A DNA stretch of 64,000 nt, from NCBI GenBank assembly GCA_009760855.2, contig WPIO01000008.1:3746001-3810000 (forward strand), written 5' to 3'. How positions within the stretch are numbered: position 1 is the first letter of the stretch; every line of letters begins with the position of its first letter. The notes under the pieces are model-generated. The model was not told the origin of the DNA. It saw only the letters and a list, made by a program, of their open reading frames with translations, and made no database searches. This document shows, piece by piece, positions 1 to 10,371 of this stretch. A program made the position numbers and the translations under genes. This DNA is from Cristatella mucedo (Eukaryota > Bryozoa > Phylactolaemata > Cristatellidae).

Positions 1-127
1 GCGAAAAATGAACGCTTTTATCATGACCCAATGGCCGGGCCTATATCAGGAGTCTACGGTCCAAAAAAAGCCACCTTTTTCTGGTAAGAAGATCGAAACG
101 GCGGCGTGCTAGATTACGATTGTTAAG

Positions 128-206
128 ATATATATATATATATATATATATATAACTATATATATATATAACTATATATATATAGTTATATATATATATA
201 ATTATT
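128..206. repeat. AT microsatellite with imperfect palindromes
   Basis: Alternating TA broken by AACTATAT and ATAGTTAT blocks that can pair with each other, so the stretch can fold as a cruciform. No gene is visible between here and 1300; the GC-rich part (300-760) has open frames on both strands that look like composition artefacts. Confidence 0.85.
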
Positions 207-1213
207 CATGGTTCCAGAATTAAAATGGCTAGGAAGCGGTTATGTGATCCTCTGGGCTCAGGCGGCATAAAAGCTGAAGCCAAGTAGAAGGCAGAAGTGG
301 AGCTTTAGGCTTCGAGTCAGGCGGCAGACGCTGAGCCCGCGGCACAGCGTCTGCGGTTCGCTCCGCGGGCGTCGTTCGCGAGTGGCTCGCTGTACAGGGT
401 CGCGGGCTGGCGCTGGACGCCAGTGAGCCTCGATCGCTGTCGAATCGACTTGTCTACGCTGTGGATATGGACTTGCTAGCGTGACGTATGGCCGCTCTCA
501 ATCGATGCCGTGCGCCGTTACTGCTGGCATGCCTGCACGCATCGATGCATCGCCTACAAGTCGCTGGCCATCGCCCAAAGGTTCTGGGTGTCTCTGGTAT
601 TTGTCTCGCGTCGGCTGAGAGACGAGCACCGTTGCGAGCACTGCGTTTCGTTTTCGGCCTAGTTCTGTCCGGTCGCGGAAGCCGCTGCACCGCATTTGTA
701 AAAGCGCTGCACTCGCCCAATGCAGCGAGCTTGCATTTTTCGCCCCAAGTCTAGGCGTCTAAGCACTGCCTGCACTACGTAACTTCTTGCCACTGAAGGA
801 ACTGACACATTAGTCGGGGAGATCGGCTAATCTCAGAACTTGACCCTAGATGCAAGGAATGAGACCGGCGGGCTCGGGCCATTCAGTATTTGAAGCTGCA
901 GGCGCCGTCCAATATACCGCCGTGCTTTCTTACGATTGGCTGTCTGCTGCAAGGTCAGCTTATCGTATTCCTTCGCTTAATCCCGGCTAGGCCTTCCGTC
1001 TCGTTCGAGAGCTACCTCGCCTACCCCCCACGGATCCGATCTCATTCAGATCGGCTTCGCGAACTCCGGAATTCCGAAGCTCACTGCTCCGCACGCTCGT
1101 ATGTCATCGCTAAAAGAAACCTACACAAGGGTGGCGAGATTTTTTGTACCATTCTACAGGCAGGTCAAAGATGACGCTCACTATCGCCAGTCAAAAAAAA
1201 ATGCAAGTCGAAT

Positions 1214-1290
1214 GCGTCACGCCCTAAGAGAACTGAATCTCTATCCAGGCGCTTCACATAGGCCACAGAGCACAAGCCCAAATCCGATAT
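1214..1290 (-). mobile_element. SINE1 remnant (3' half)
   Basis: Minus-strand remnant: GCGCCTGGATAGAGATTCAG, then the broken other arm of the tail hairpin. The tRNA-like head is largely eroded. Confidence 0.6.
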
Positions 1291-1299
1291 CTCCTGATT

Positions 1300-1650
1300 G
1301 ACCACATTAAAAAGAAACTAAAAACGCATATAATTATATACAATTATATATATTATATTATATATATTATATTATGTAAAATAATTGTATAAAAACGCAT
1401 CTATTTATCACAGCATTGAGTGGGTCCCTGTGATTCGACCTTAATGTGCTTATGCGTGCTGACACTACGCATGCTGCCGCTACCCATACTTGCATGCTGA
1501 CCCTGTGCATGTCACCCCCTAACCGTGTTGTTCGTTGAGCATGCTACCACTAACCATTCGATCGTGCTTTCTTTGAAGCAAATTTAAAGTGCCTAGAAAG
1601 AGACCGAGTTCTCCGGCGGCGCTCTATCAAATGTATTATTTAATTATTAT
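1300..1650 (+). mobile_element. LINE 3' end, split by an AT-rich insertion
   Basis: Starts with the codons for the C-terminal ACCACATT...AAACTAAAAACGCAT segment of the CR1/L2-type LINE. It is interrupted at about 1328-1390 by AT repeats and continues with the LINE 3' UTR (GCATGCTGACCCTGTGCATG) to the tail hairpin and ATT-rich end. Confidence 0.75.
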
Positions 1651-1867
1651 TGACCCCTGGGCCAAACCAGGGCGGCTAAAAACGATGCCGGTAGTACTAA
1701 GGTTCATCTGCGCCCTGGCGCTGCCTCCTCAGCTGCGCTTCCCAGAGCTGCAACGCATGCGGAAACGCTCTCCCCTAACGGCGTCGTATCCCGCGGGGGG
1801 GGGGTCGTGCAAGAAGACGGAGCGTTCAACGGAACCGGCGAACAACTAGCTGGTGTCCGCTCGCAGG

Positions 1868-1965
1868 CTGTTCTTTAGGAATATATAATAATAACAATAC
1901 TGAACAATTGGAGCAGCAAGAAACGGGGACCAAATCTCTTTCTAGGCACTCTACAAATGCTGGAA
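1868..1965 (-). mobile_element. LINE 3' tail fragment
   Basis: On the minus strand it reads the end of the LINE: TGTAGAGTGCCTAGAAAGAG, a degraded hairpin arm and an ATT-like tail. It lies just upstream of NRBF2 exon 1. Confidence 0.6.
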
Positions 1966-2340
1966 AGGAGTGAATACTCATTCGCGCCGCTGCTATAATA
2001 GACAGTCCGACGGCGGCGCTCATCTCGCCACGGGCAATGCAAATTGGGATTCTCGCTTATTTCGACAGCTGCCTCCGGAACGCAGCAATTTCAACGCGAC
2101 GGCTTCAGGGAGCCACAATAATTCAATCTCGTGGATGTGGCGCTACGATTCACCGGCGCAAGCAAGAACGAGCCAGGCGGCGACAGCCACGATAACCGAA
2201 GTCCCCAACATATCTATGGTACCAGCAGCCATAGTGGTAAGGAACGAGAGTGATGGCTTCGCTGTAACGATGCGTTAGCGTATCGAGCGGTGGTGGGGTT
2301 CCCCACTATAGTTCGGTGTACTTACGGTGTTGTTATTGTT

Positions 2341-5300
2341 ATGGCTGGCGGCGAGTCGCTGAACGTGAGGACGCTTGACTTTGTAAGCCGCGAAGCCGTG
2401 TGCGTATTTCGCGCTGCTTCCTTACTGGCTCTTGCTGGGTGGGACACACTCGCCGCGGTACCGTAACGTCCCCATTTCCTTAACCCCTATACCCCTCGGA
2501 GGACGCGCGCGGTCGGGGCTCCTGTCTCGCGTCGGAGCGCGCAGTTCTCCTCCGCTGCCGTCGTGGCTAGGCGAACGAGACGCGCGGCGCTGCGTCTCCG
2601 ATTCTCCTGGCTGCCGCGACGTGCGGCGGGGCCCGACGCGCGCGCCCGCTCTCGCGTCGCAGGTGCACCAGCAAAGCCGACGGGCGGAGGCGTTCGTCAA
2701 GCGCGGGGACTTCAAGCGGGCGCTGTCGTCTCACCAGGCAGCTACCGGTAGGTGGCGCCGCCCGAGAGCCCGCTGCTCGTGCGCCGTCTTTGAACGCGTC
2801 GCCTCGCGGTGCCGGCGGCAGTGGCTTCGGCTCACGAGCGGGGCAGTAGGCAGGCGCCGTCTTCGCTCGCTGCGTCGGCTGTCGTCGCGGAGCGGCTCTA
2901 GCTGGAGCGTTCGCGAGCGCTCGACGACCGCGCTCAGGTGGAAGCGCGACGCGCGTCGACGCGAGCGATTCCACCACCTCGGCCCACCCACCCGCCCTCG
3001 AGCTGCTGCTGCTCGAGCCGCTGGCGCAGCACGTCTCTTCTCACCTCCTGGCAGCACGGCGCCATAGCGCGGCGAAGCTGTCCTGGTTTTCGTGAAAGTC
3101 ACCCTCACTCAGCATGCCGAGCGAGCAGGCAATGCGTGATAAAAGCAAGCGGTCGCCGTGCTGTGCCTTGCCTATTGCTATTGCCTCTGATGCTTTTGCC
3201 TCTGCTGCTGTTGGCCCTGATGCTATGCCTCTGCTACTGTTGCCTTTGCTGCTGTTGCCTCTGATGTTGCCTCTTATGCTGTTACCTTTGATGCTGTTGC
3301 CTCTGCTAGTGCTGACTCTGCCATTGCTGCCTCTGCTGCTGTCACTCCTGTTGCTGTTGTTGTTGCTGTGCTCTGCTGTACTACTATAGCCCCTGTCGTT
3401 TTTTTACCAAGCTGTCACGAGAATTGGTGAAAACGACGGCAACATTCAAAGCTGATCATCCAGCTGCATGCAATATTTATAAGACATATTCCGGATCGTA
3501 CTTGCAAACTTGTGCCTTGGCCTGTGCTTTCTCTCTGCCACATGCTCAAGTGAAATGCGGTGTGCCGGTAGCAATCAACACTTTCCTTCAGGTCTGCTGC
3601 CTGGCTGCCCACTACTTGCTTCCATTTGCTCGATAGAGCTGCTCTAAAAGGCTTTCTTTGCCTAGCCGAACTCGGGTACTTGCAGTAGGCTTTGCTCGTG
3701 GCTTCTTTAGCCAAAAAAGCCCGATGATGCCGGGCCTAGCATCCCAACTTGCCGCTGTTGCTCTGTTCCCATCTCAATTCAGCTGGTAGCCTGCTCCCGT
3801 AAGCTTCTGTCGACAGAGCTTGGCACCGATAATTGCCTGCCGTGGAAACTTTAAGGAATCGAGAATGCTTAACAACAGAGCACCAAGTTGAGCCCCAGCC
3901 ACTAATAAAAAGAATGATAATAATAATAATAATAATAATAATAGCAATAAGTGGTATGTTTAGCAGCCTAGGAGAACCAAATCTCTATACAGGCAGATTA
4001 CAACTAATTGTAAGAGAGACAATAATCAAGGGTTAATGATAGGCAAGGTATCATGCGTAGACATGCATGCAAAAGTAGACGTAAAGACACTCATGGCCAT
4101 TGATTTGTCTGTTCCCTGGCTAGTAACTTGCCATGAATCATGCAAAGATGAGCATCTTAAGGATAGAGGAACAAGAAAGACAAGTTCACTGGGAGCATAG
4201 GGAGAGCAGAAAAGAGCAGAACCGATGGGCCTTTAGCCAAGATTGAAGGCACCCTTCTCTTCTTAGCATCGACAAAAAATGCTGGGCTGCAGGCAAGGCT
4301 CTGCTGAGGGTAGGGCAATAATTGCAAATTGCAATAAACAATTGCAACGTCTGTCAAAAGAGCCTTATATCCTCCTCGCTCATTGTGCATGCTGAGCAGT
4401 GCAGCCGTGCTGAATTAAGCAATCGGGCTCTGCCCCAACCGAACCGAAGAGGCGCGTGTCAAGCCACAGGCCTCTTTCAGCCCCTCACAGCTCTCTCAGA
4501 CCCTCTCATGATTTGTCGCCCTAGACAAGGTCAAGGTTTGGCCCCCTGTACTGCATACAATTCTCGTTGTCTGCATGCACCTGCGTGCACACACATTTAC
4601 ACACATGCACGCAGGCAAATGCATGCACTCGCGCACACACGAGTGTGCGCACGCGATCACACCCGTGTACGTTCGAGCTCCCTGCTGTGGCCCGAGCTTG
4701 GCAAGACCATAGTGCAGGTCACGAGCCATCGGTTTTGCTCTGCTGGTGGGAGCATGGCGGTGGCCTTGCTCCGCGACCAAAGCAGCAGCAGCTGATGCTT
4801 CTGCTGCTTCGGTTGTGCTTGCTGCGCAACTGCAGCTGCTGGCTGCACATTCGTTCGTGGTCTGCCTGATTCCTGCTCACAGCTGCAGGGCTCCATACTC
4901 AGCTCGCTGCAGAGGTTGTCTCTCGCACTCGCCTCAGAGCGCTCTGTGGACGCAGTGGCGCACACCTGTATATATAATTCATTTATACACCTGTACCCCC
5001 TTGATGCGAGGGATGTTAAGCCCTCTAGCTGTGCGACTGTGAAACTGCTGTGCTGTATGCCGGACGGCATGTCGTCATCGACTTGTTCAGAAACTGGGGA
5101 CCAAAGGCCCGAAGTATCTCCGCCTGCCTGAAGCCAGAAGTACATCAAAGGTTGCGATCATCTACCGGCTACATGGCCGAGCACGGCTATACTTGATGGG
5201 TCCTTCCTTTGCAGGCTTGCTGTTTGCCCTGCAGGTCTCCTGCGTGGCAAGTGCTGGCAAGCGCCGCTGCACAGACGCAGGAGGAAGACCTCAGGGCTTT

Positions 5301-5416
5301 GAGAAAATATTTTTCAGATAAGCACCAGACTGTTTTCACCATGATGCGACGTGACAAACTTGCCCACTGGCAAAGCAATTGCATGCTTGCATAAATTACA
5401 AACTCGGCTCACTCTC

Positions 5417-5507
<91 letters not shown>

Positions 5508-6341
5508 GCCCCTGCAACTCTTTGCTTCGCCTGTCTCTGCTCATTCTCTGCTCATCGGGCGCTTGCTCAGCCACACCCTTCTCGGAATCGCTCGGTGTCC
5601 TCGCTGGGAGAGCGCGCTGTCGCATCCGCGAGCCTCATTCTCAATCGTTTGCGCGCCGTTGCAGCCACTCTGCGGCATCTGATACGCTCGATCACGGACG
5701 GCCAGTTGGCAGAGCTTCGGCGCAGTGCAGCTCGAGCCGACGAGTTCGCCCTGCTCGAGTCGCTCTACGCTCAGCTCGAGCAGCACACACAGCGACAGAG
5801 CGCTCTGCTCGAAGACATGCAGCTGCTCACGTCCAGGCCGGCAGCAAAGAGTGGCGGCACGATGACGCATCAGCAGGCCGCGACTCATCTTGGAGCGGCC
5901 GGCAGCCCGGTGGGAGGAGGGGGCGTGAGGTCGAGTGCGGCAACTCCGGTGAGATCGCCAATGAGAGACGGTCCTGGCAACACCGAGGTCGAGGAGAGGG
6001 ACATCCTGATCGGCAACCTTCGCCGTCAGCTCGACGTCTTAGCTAGAAAGAACGAGGCGCTGATCAAAGAGAACGAGTCGCTCAAGGCGGCGAGCCACTT
6101 GCCGCCTGGGAGCTGCATAGAGCAGCCGAGGCCGGTCGCTGCCGGCACGGCTGCCGGTCGTGCGGCACACGGAGCAGCAGCAGCAGCGCCTGGACTTGAT
6201 TACCGAGAGCGAGAGGTGATCGCTGCACTGGAGGACAGCGGCGACTACCTGGACGTTTCCATACAGACTGGTCGAGCCTTGCGAGACCTGCCACCGTTGA
6301 AGCCACCTGCTTTCGACCCTCAGGGATTTGAGAGTGACTAG
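2341..6341 (+). CDS. NRBF2: NRBF2 orthologue (autophagy PI3-kinase complex subunit), 4 exons
   Basis: Exons: 2341-2364, 2663-2747, 5252-5350, and a last exon starting at 5611 or 5665 and ending at the TAG 6339-6341. NRBF2 (yeast Atg38) binds the ATG14-Beclin1-VPS34-VPS15 complex and promotes autophagy. Exon 1 reads MAGGESLN and stops at GTGAGG. Exon 2 gives VHQQSRRAEAFVKRGDFKRA, the start of the N-terminal MIT helix hairpin (family HQQSRRAD). Exon 3 continues it (AATVLASAAAQTQEEDLRAL). The last exon carries a coiled coil (DILIGNLRRQLDVLARKNEA, about 6001-6060) and ends in LPPLKPPAFDPQGFESD, like the LPPLDFPSPELP tail of vertebrate NRBF2. Phases 0, 1, 1 agree across junctions. Length would be 312 or 294 residues; human NRBF2 is 287. 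Exon 3 uses an AAG acceptor, and the exon 3/4 junction is not settled because two phase-compatible acceptors exist. Identity is firm from the two ends; the middle is poorly conserved. Confidence 0.8.
3160..3385. repeat. TG/CT-rich leucine-like minisatellite in NRBF2 intron 2
   Basis: Degenerate units of about 15-18 bp built from TTGCCTCTGCTGCTG and variants. The open frame across it is poly-Leu/Pro/Met and has no protein character. It lies inside NRBF2 intron 2 (2748-5251); I see no other gene in that intron. Confidence 0.75.
3908..4010 (-). mobile_element. SINE1/LINE tail remnant
   Basis: An (AATA)n-like run, then a degraded copy of the tail hairpin on the minus strand (TGTATAGAGATTTGGTTCTC). 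Too short to say whether it was SINE or LINE. Confidence 0.5.
4570..4670. repeat. Alternating purine-pyrimidine tract with a perfect hairpin
   Basis: CA/TG-rich alternating sequence in NRBF2 intron 2. Positions 4631-4638 and 4643-4650 are perfect 8-bp arms (GCGCACAC / GTGTGCGC) around a 4-nt loop. The alternation would favour Z-DNA; that is inference. Confidence 0.6.
5411..5504. repeat. (CT)n microsatellite in NRBF2 intron 3
   Basis: About 45 CT units lie in the short intron before the last NRBF2 exon. It provides an extreme pyrimidine tract upstream of the candidate acceptors at 5571, 5610 and 5664. Confidence 0.95.
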
Positions 6342-7850
6342 GCCATGTTGGCCTTTCAGTGACCTCACAGTGTGGTCCTTGCTAGTCGCCCGAAGGTTTC
6401 GATGGCCCACTCGGTCACTGCTATTGTTGGCGGACGTCAGCACATGCAGCGCTGTCATTTCCTCAGCTATTGCACTGCCCCCACTATGGTCTGATCGACC
6501 GGTGTTTGTAACAAGAAAATTCGATTAGTGCAGCTCAATGATTAATTTAGCCCACGTACGCACATACAAGTATCAGTATCTAAAAACGTCAGCATATCTA
6601 TTTATTATGTTATTCAAGGGGTGCTTCAAAACCGACTGCCCTACATAATATGGCATACTACCGTACTGCCTCATACCATAGCACCGTCCTGAAGTAAAGG
6701 ACATGCATCGCATGGGCCCATTGCCCTGAACGGCCTCAGGCAATGGAGGCCCGCGAGATAGTCGATGCTGGGTATGTCAGTAGTCTCATACAGTGTGAAG
6801 GAAAATCGAGCAACGTGCTCCTTTTTTGATTGTCGTGCTCACTGATAGCACCCTTTTTTACCTCCTTATTAGAGCACACCATAAGAAAGTGACTGCCCCA
6901 CTTAGCTCGACCTACGCTCTACGGACTCCCCATTCATGATCCTACATGCACCGGCAGCTTGTGTCTAGTGTGAATGTCTGGAGTAAGACGTCAGCAGCCA
7001 TTTCCCCTTCTTCTGTGTACGGACATTGTTCCTTAAACCTTTTTACCCGCATTTTATTTCTTATGTTTCAGGGTTAACTCCGTATCTTTGCCTACTTAAA
7101 TCATGCCGTTGTAGCGACGTTTTTTTGTAAACGCCTAAAGAAACTTTAGTGAGTACTTGCACGGTAGCATTCGTGCTAATCTAAAAAGTACTCAGCTGTA
7201 CAACCTGCATTCTTAGCATCTTCCAAACAAAACTTTCAAGACGTTATCATTACAGCTCAGGAGACCGTTTGGTTGGGTTAGCAATCCTAAGCATATTCAA
7301 TCTTCATATTCAGCTAAGCGCAGCATTTGACTGCTGACAGCTTCCCTTCGAGCCTATTTATGAACCCAACAGGACGTGCCCTGCTCGAGTAGTGCGACTG
7401 CTTTTCCTTATATAAGTCCTCGGAAATGTCGACGAGTTTGCTACCGAATCTACAGTTCTTTGGCTCAACGCATGCACCTCATTTTTATGCAAAGTTGTAA
7501 TGCAAGACACTCTAAATGCTCAGGCAGCCACAGAATCGATCGATAGTACCGCCAGCAACAACGGCGCTTGTGTCGCCAGACGTCATCAGTTCTAGTCGGT
7601 CCGGATGCGGTTCCTGCTGTTGTCCTAATCTGGGGTCGTCGACGATCTAAACCATTTCGGATGGAAGTAAGCTGAGAGTAAAGTCTAAGCAGCAAAATGT
7701 AGCTACCGGATGATTAGACAGGGCCTTTATGCTGAGCTCAATTCTAATATTTATGCTATATTTAAGCTATTTTCCTACGTCAGCTACCAATCCGTACAAA
7801 TTCATGTTGCATCGCTCGCCGTTACACGGCCCAGGTTTTAGTTATACAAA
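6342..7850. other. Intergenic / NRBF2 3' region, nothing recognised
   Basis: No long open frame with protein character, no repeat family seen elsewhere in the window, and no clear tRNA or ncRNA signature. Part is presumably NRBF2 3' UTR. Confidence 0.5.
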
Positions 7851-7854
7851 TATT

Positions 7855-8105
7855 CAAAAAGTTTGCTTGTTAGCAAAATAAATTCACCAATTAGCATTGT
7901 ATATAAAATAAATATCTCATTAGCCTCAGGTCATGTCCCAGCACCTTTCGAAAAGGCTGTAGTCAGGCCACTACTCAATACAGCAACACTAGACCAAGAG
8001 AACTTGAGTAATTTCCGCGAAGTCTCCTTTCTACCTTTCCTATTAAAGACACCGGAACGAGTCGTGGCATACCAGCTGAACTCATATATTGAAACTTCAA
8101 ACCGT
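7855..8105 (+). mobile_element. LINE reverse-transcriptase fragment
   Basis: Encodes INISLASGHVPAPFEKAVVR and TLDQENLSNFREVSFLPFL, the N-terminal RT region of the local CR1/L2-type LINE, with substitutions at conserved sites. Both ends are missing. Confidence 0.8.
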
Positions 8106-8309
8106 CGATCGACACGGGTCCAAAGGGGCGTCGCCAGGCACGTTATATATATTCATTGCTGTCATTTCATTTCTACATTTAATTTATTATACCTTAATAT
8201 CGGTGGTCCTACATCCAAAAATACTATATACTGAATCGTCAAATCTTCCCATTTTGTTCCATGCGTTCTGACAATTCATACTTTCTGTGACTGCAGCTCT
8301 CTTCCAACG

Positions 8310-8415
8310 ATTAATAATAATAATAATAATGTTATTATGGTAATAAGACATTTCAATAGCGCTCGCAGAAAACCGAATCTTTATCTTAGCACTCTACGTG
8401 TGCTGTAAAGAGAAC
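8310..8415 (-). mobile_element. LINE 3' tail fragment
   Basis: (AAT)n followed on the minus strand by a degraded tail hairpin (GAGCGCTATTGAAATGTC on the outer side). Old copy. Confidence 0.55.
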
Positions 8416-9255
8416 CCGTCAATTACTGGGCCATGGACACTGCCACGGTAGGAAAATAATTTAGTCTGGTAAGTTATTTCCCGCACGAAGCACGCTAAAG
8501 GATGGAGCGTCTGTCCGCTCCGGTCCGTCTCGAATCGGATGCCCAACCTTCGAGTGGTCTTCCTTTCAAGAAGCGCCGGCTGCGAGTGGTGAGGTCAAAC
8601 TAGTTTCGCGTGCATTTGTCGGTAGCTACCGGCAATCAGCTTGCAAATTAGCAGTATTGCCGAACAGCTTGACCACTGTAGCTAGCTACATAATTTTTTG
8701 ACCAGCTCGATGTTCGCCACTATAGTCGAAAGTAATGAGACTAGCACGAGACCATTGTCCCCAGCGAATATCCAACACTGCCGACACCTAATGTTACAAA
8801 TTCGGTGTCTCGGTGTCTGCACTAATTACATTTGCGTACCATCGCATTTTGTTGCCATTAAAGTTTTTGACCGTGGTAGTATTTTGTCATTGTTTCATCG
8901 CGATGGTCCTTCGCCTATATTTTTTCGCAAAAGAAAATTCAAAAAATAAATTGTCTAAGTTCTGTTTTGAAAGCTGACGCAGTTCGCCACTTTCTAGTTT
9001 CCGACAGAGTGGACACAACTTGATAGGCAAGCTCGTGCAACGCTGCTATCGATAGGGCATACAGGAGCAGTCGAGTAATAGAATTTCGTTACCAGCTTAC
9101 GGAGTCGCTTGACGGCTTATTTTTTCCGTAGATCATCATACCTAGTAAAATCCACAGCACGATTTTCGAATTCAATTGGCAAGCACGAGAGATGCCACAC
9201 CTGTCGTTAGGTGTGGCTGATTCAAAGCAGATGTTTCCCTGGGCACGGCCAGGTT

Positions 9256-9412
9256 ATTAAATATAAATAAAATAAATATAAATTCATTTGTATAGCGCCC
9301 CAAGAGAACTTAATCCCTATTCAGGCGCTTTACATATGCCTCGGGGCTCGAGCCCACGACCTCGGCCACACCTTGGCCGGGGCGAGCGCCTTAACCGCTC
9401 AGTTTAAAAGCG
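9256..9412 (-). mobile_element. SINE1 (tRNA-derived)
   Basis: On the minus strand: a tRNA-like head with the B box GTGGGCTCGAGCCCC, then CATATGTAAAGCGCCTGAAT and the hairpin tail shared with the LINE, ending in a TATTTAT-type tail. The A-box end is partly lost. Confidence 0.8.
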
Positions 9413-9747
9413 CCTGCTATAGTTCATGGGGTTTCATACTCAAGCAGTGCATTCAAATGCAGGACAAGACATACGTGCCAAGAAAACCAATGCAACTCTA
9501 CCAATGCAGAGTCGCTCTGTCGCAGACCCACCGCCGGGCATAGCTTTTCAGACAATCGGCATACATCGCCAAGGACACTTGTTGGATTGGGGGAGAAATG
9601 ACGACACATAGCGACCCTTCTCGATCTGTTGAGCAATGAATGTACGCTAATCCCGAGCAGTGCAGCTCTAGACCCTAAATCCTTAACCCCATACCGCTAT
9701 AAATGCTTCACAGAGTTTTACGAAGTTAAGATTTATCTAACGAGGTT

Positions 9748-9890
9748 AACAGCTCATTAGCTGATTCAACGGCCTCACTTGTATAGCGGCCGAAGAGCTT
9801 TAACGGCTATTACCTCCACCTGCAGTTGGCAATAAAGGATCGCCCACTGCAGAATTCGAACCGACGACCTCGGTCGTGGAGAGCACCGGG
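9748..9890 (-). mobile_element. SINE2 (second tRNA-like SINE)
   Basis: Minus-strand copy with the B-box-like GTCGGTTCGAATTC, the conserved body GCGATCCTTTATTGCC, and the end GCCGCTATACAAGTGAGG. It is homologous to 32593-32772 and 58540-58718. Confidence 0.7.
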
Positions 9891-9955
9891 TGAAGTGGCA
9901 AACCGAACACCCTCTGAGGGATCTCTTTCAAGAAAGTTTCCAGAAAATAATGACT

Positions 9956-9961
9956 TTTATT
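9956..9961 (-). terminator. Candidate polyadenylation signal for RNF103
   Basis: An AATAAA hexamer on the minus strand lies about 410 bp beyond the RNF103 stop codon. It is the first canonical hexamer I noticed downstream. A single hexamer is weak evidence without transcript data. Confidence 0.25.
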
Positions 9962-10371
9962 CTTGCTCGGTAAAACTGGTAAGTCTTGTCACCACCACGT
10001 GGGCCAGGCATCACACGTTAAACTTAATTCGTAAGTCAAATGGGTATCCATCACCTTTGACCTTCCGGACCGTCAAAGCAAAGGTAAGCTCTCTTCCTCG
10101 GCGAAAACGAATGGCCAGGCCACGCAGTTCGCAGTCAACGAAGGACCGCCAGTACCGACCCAGACAGTATAAGGCACGAGTCAAATAAATTAGGTCCACT
10201 CAAAAATGCACATGAGATCGCACTTGACACTAGTAGCACCTACATACTGCCTTCCAGGTGAGGAAGCTCATAACCTTTCGGACCAAAAGCATGTGATGCA
10301 CGTGGTGTGAAGAATGGAATCCCATGCGAGCACCAGTCGTCACCGGTGGGACCAGGGGCGGGCGCGTGCGG

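Noticed and set aside
3114-3389. Leu/Pro-rich open frame as a membrane protein
   Set aside because: It is a translation of a degenerate TGC/CTG minisatellite inside an NRBF2 intron.
5571-5573. CAG acceptor at 5570 for the NRBF2 last exon
   Set aside because: It looks like the best consensus site but is out of phase with the donor at 5350; usable only if exon 3 ends elsewhere.
5351-6046. Arg-rich plus-strand frame over the NRBF2 last exon
   Set aside because: It is a shadow in another frame of the real exon, which carries the coiled coil and the family C-terminus.
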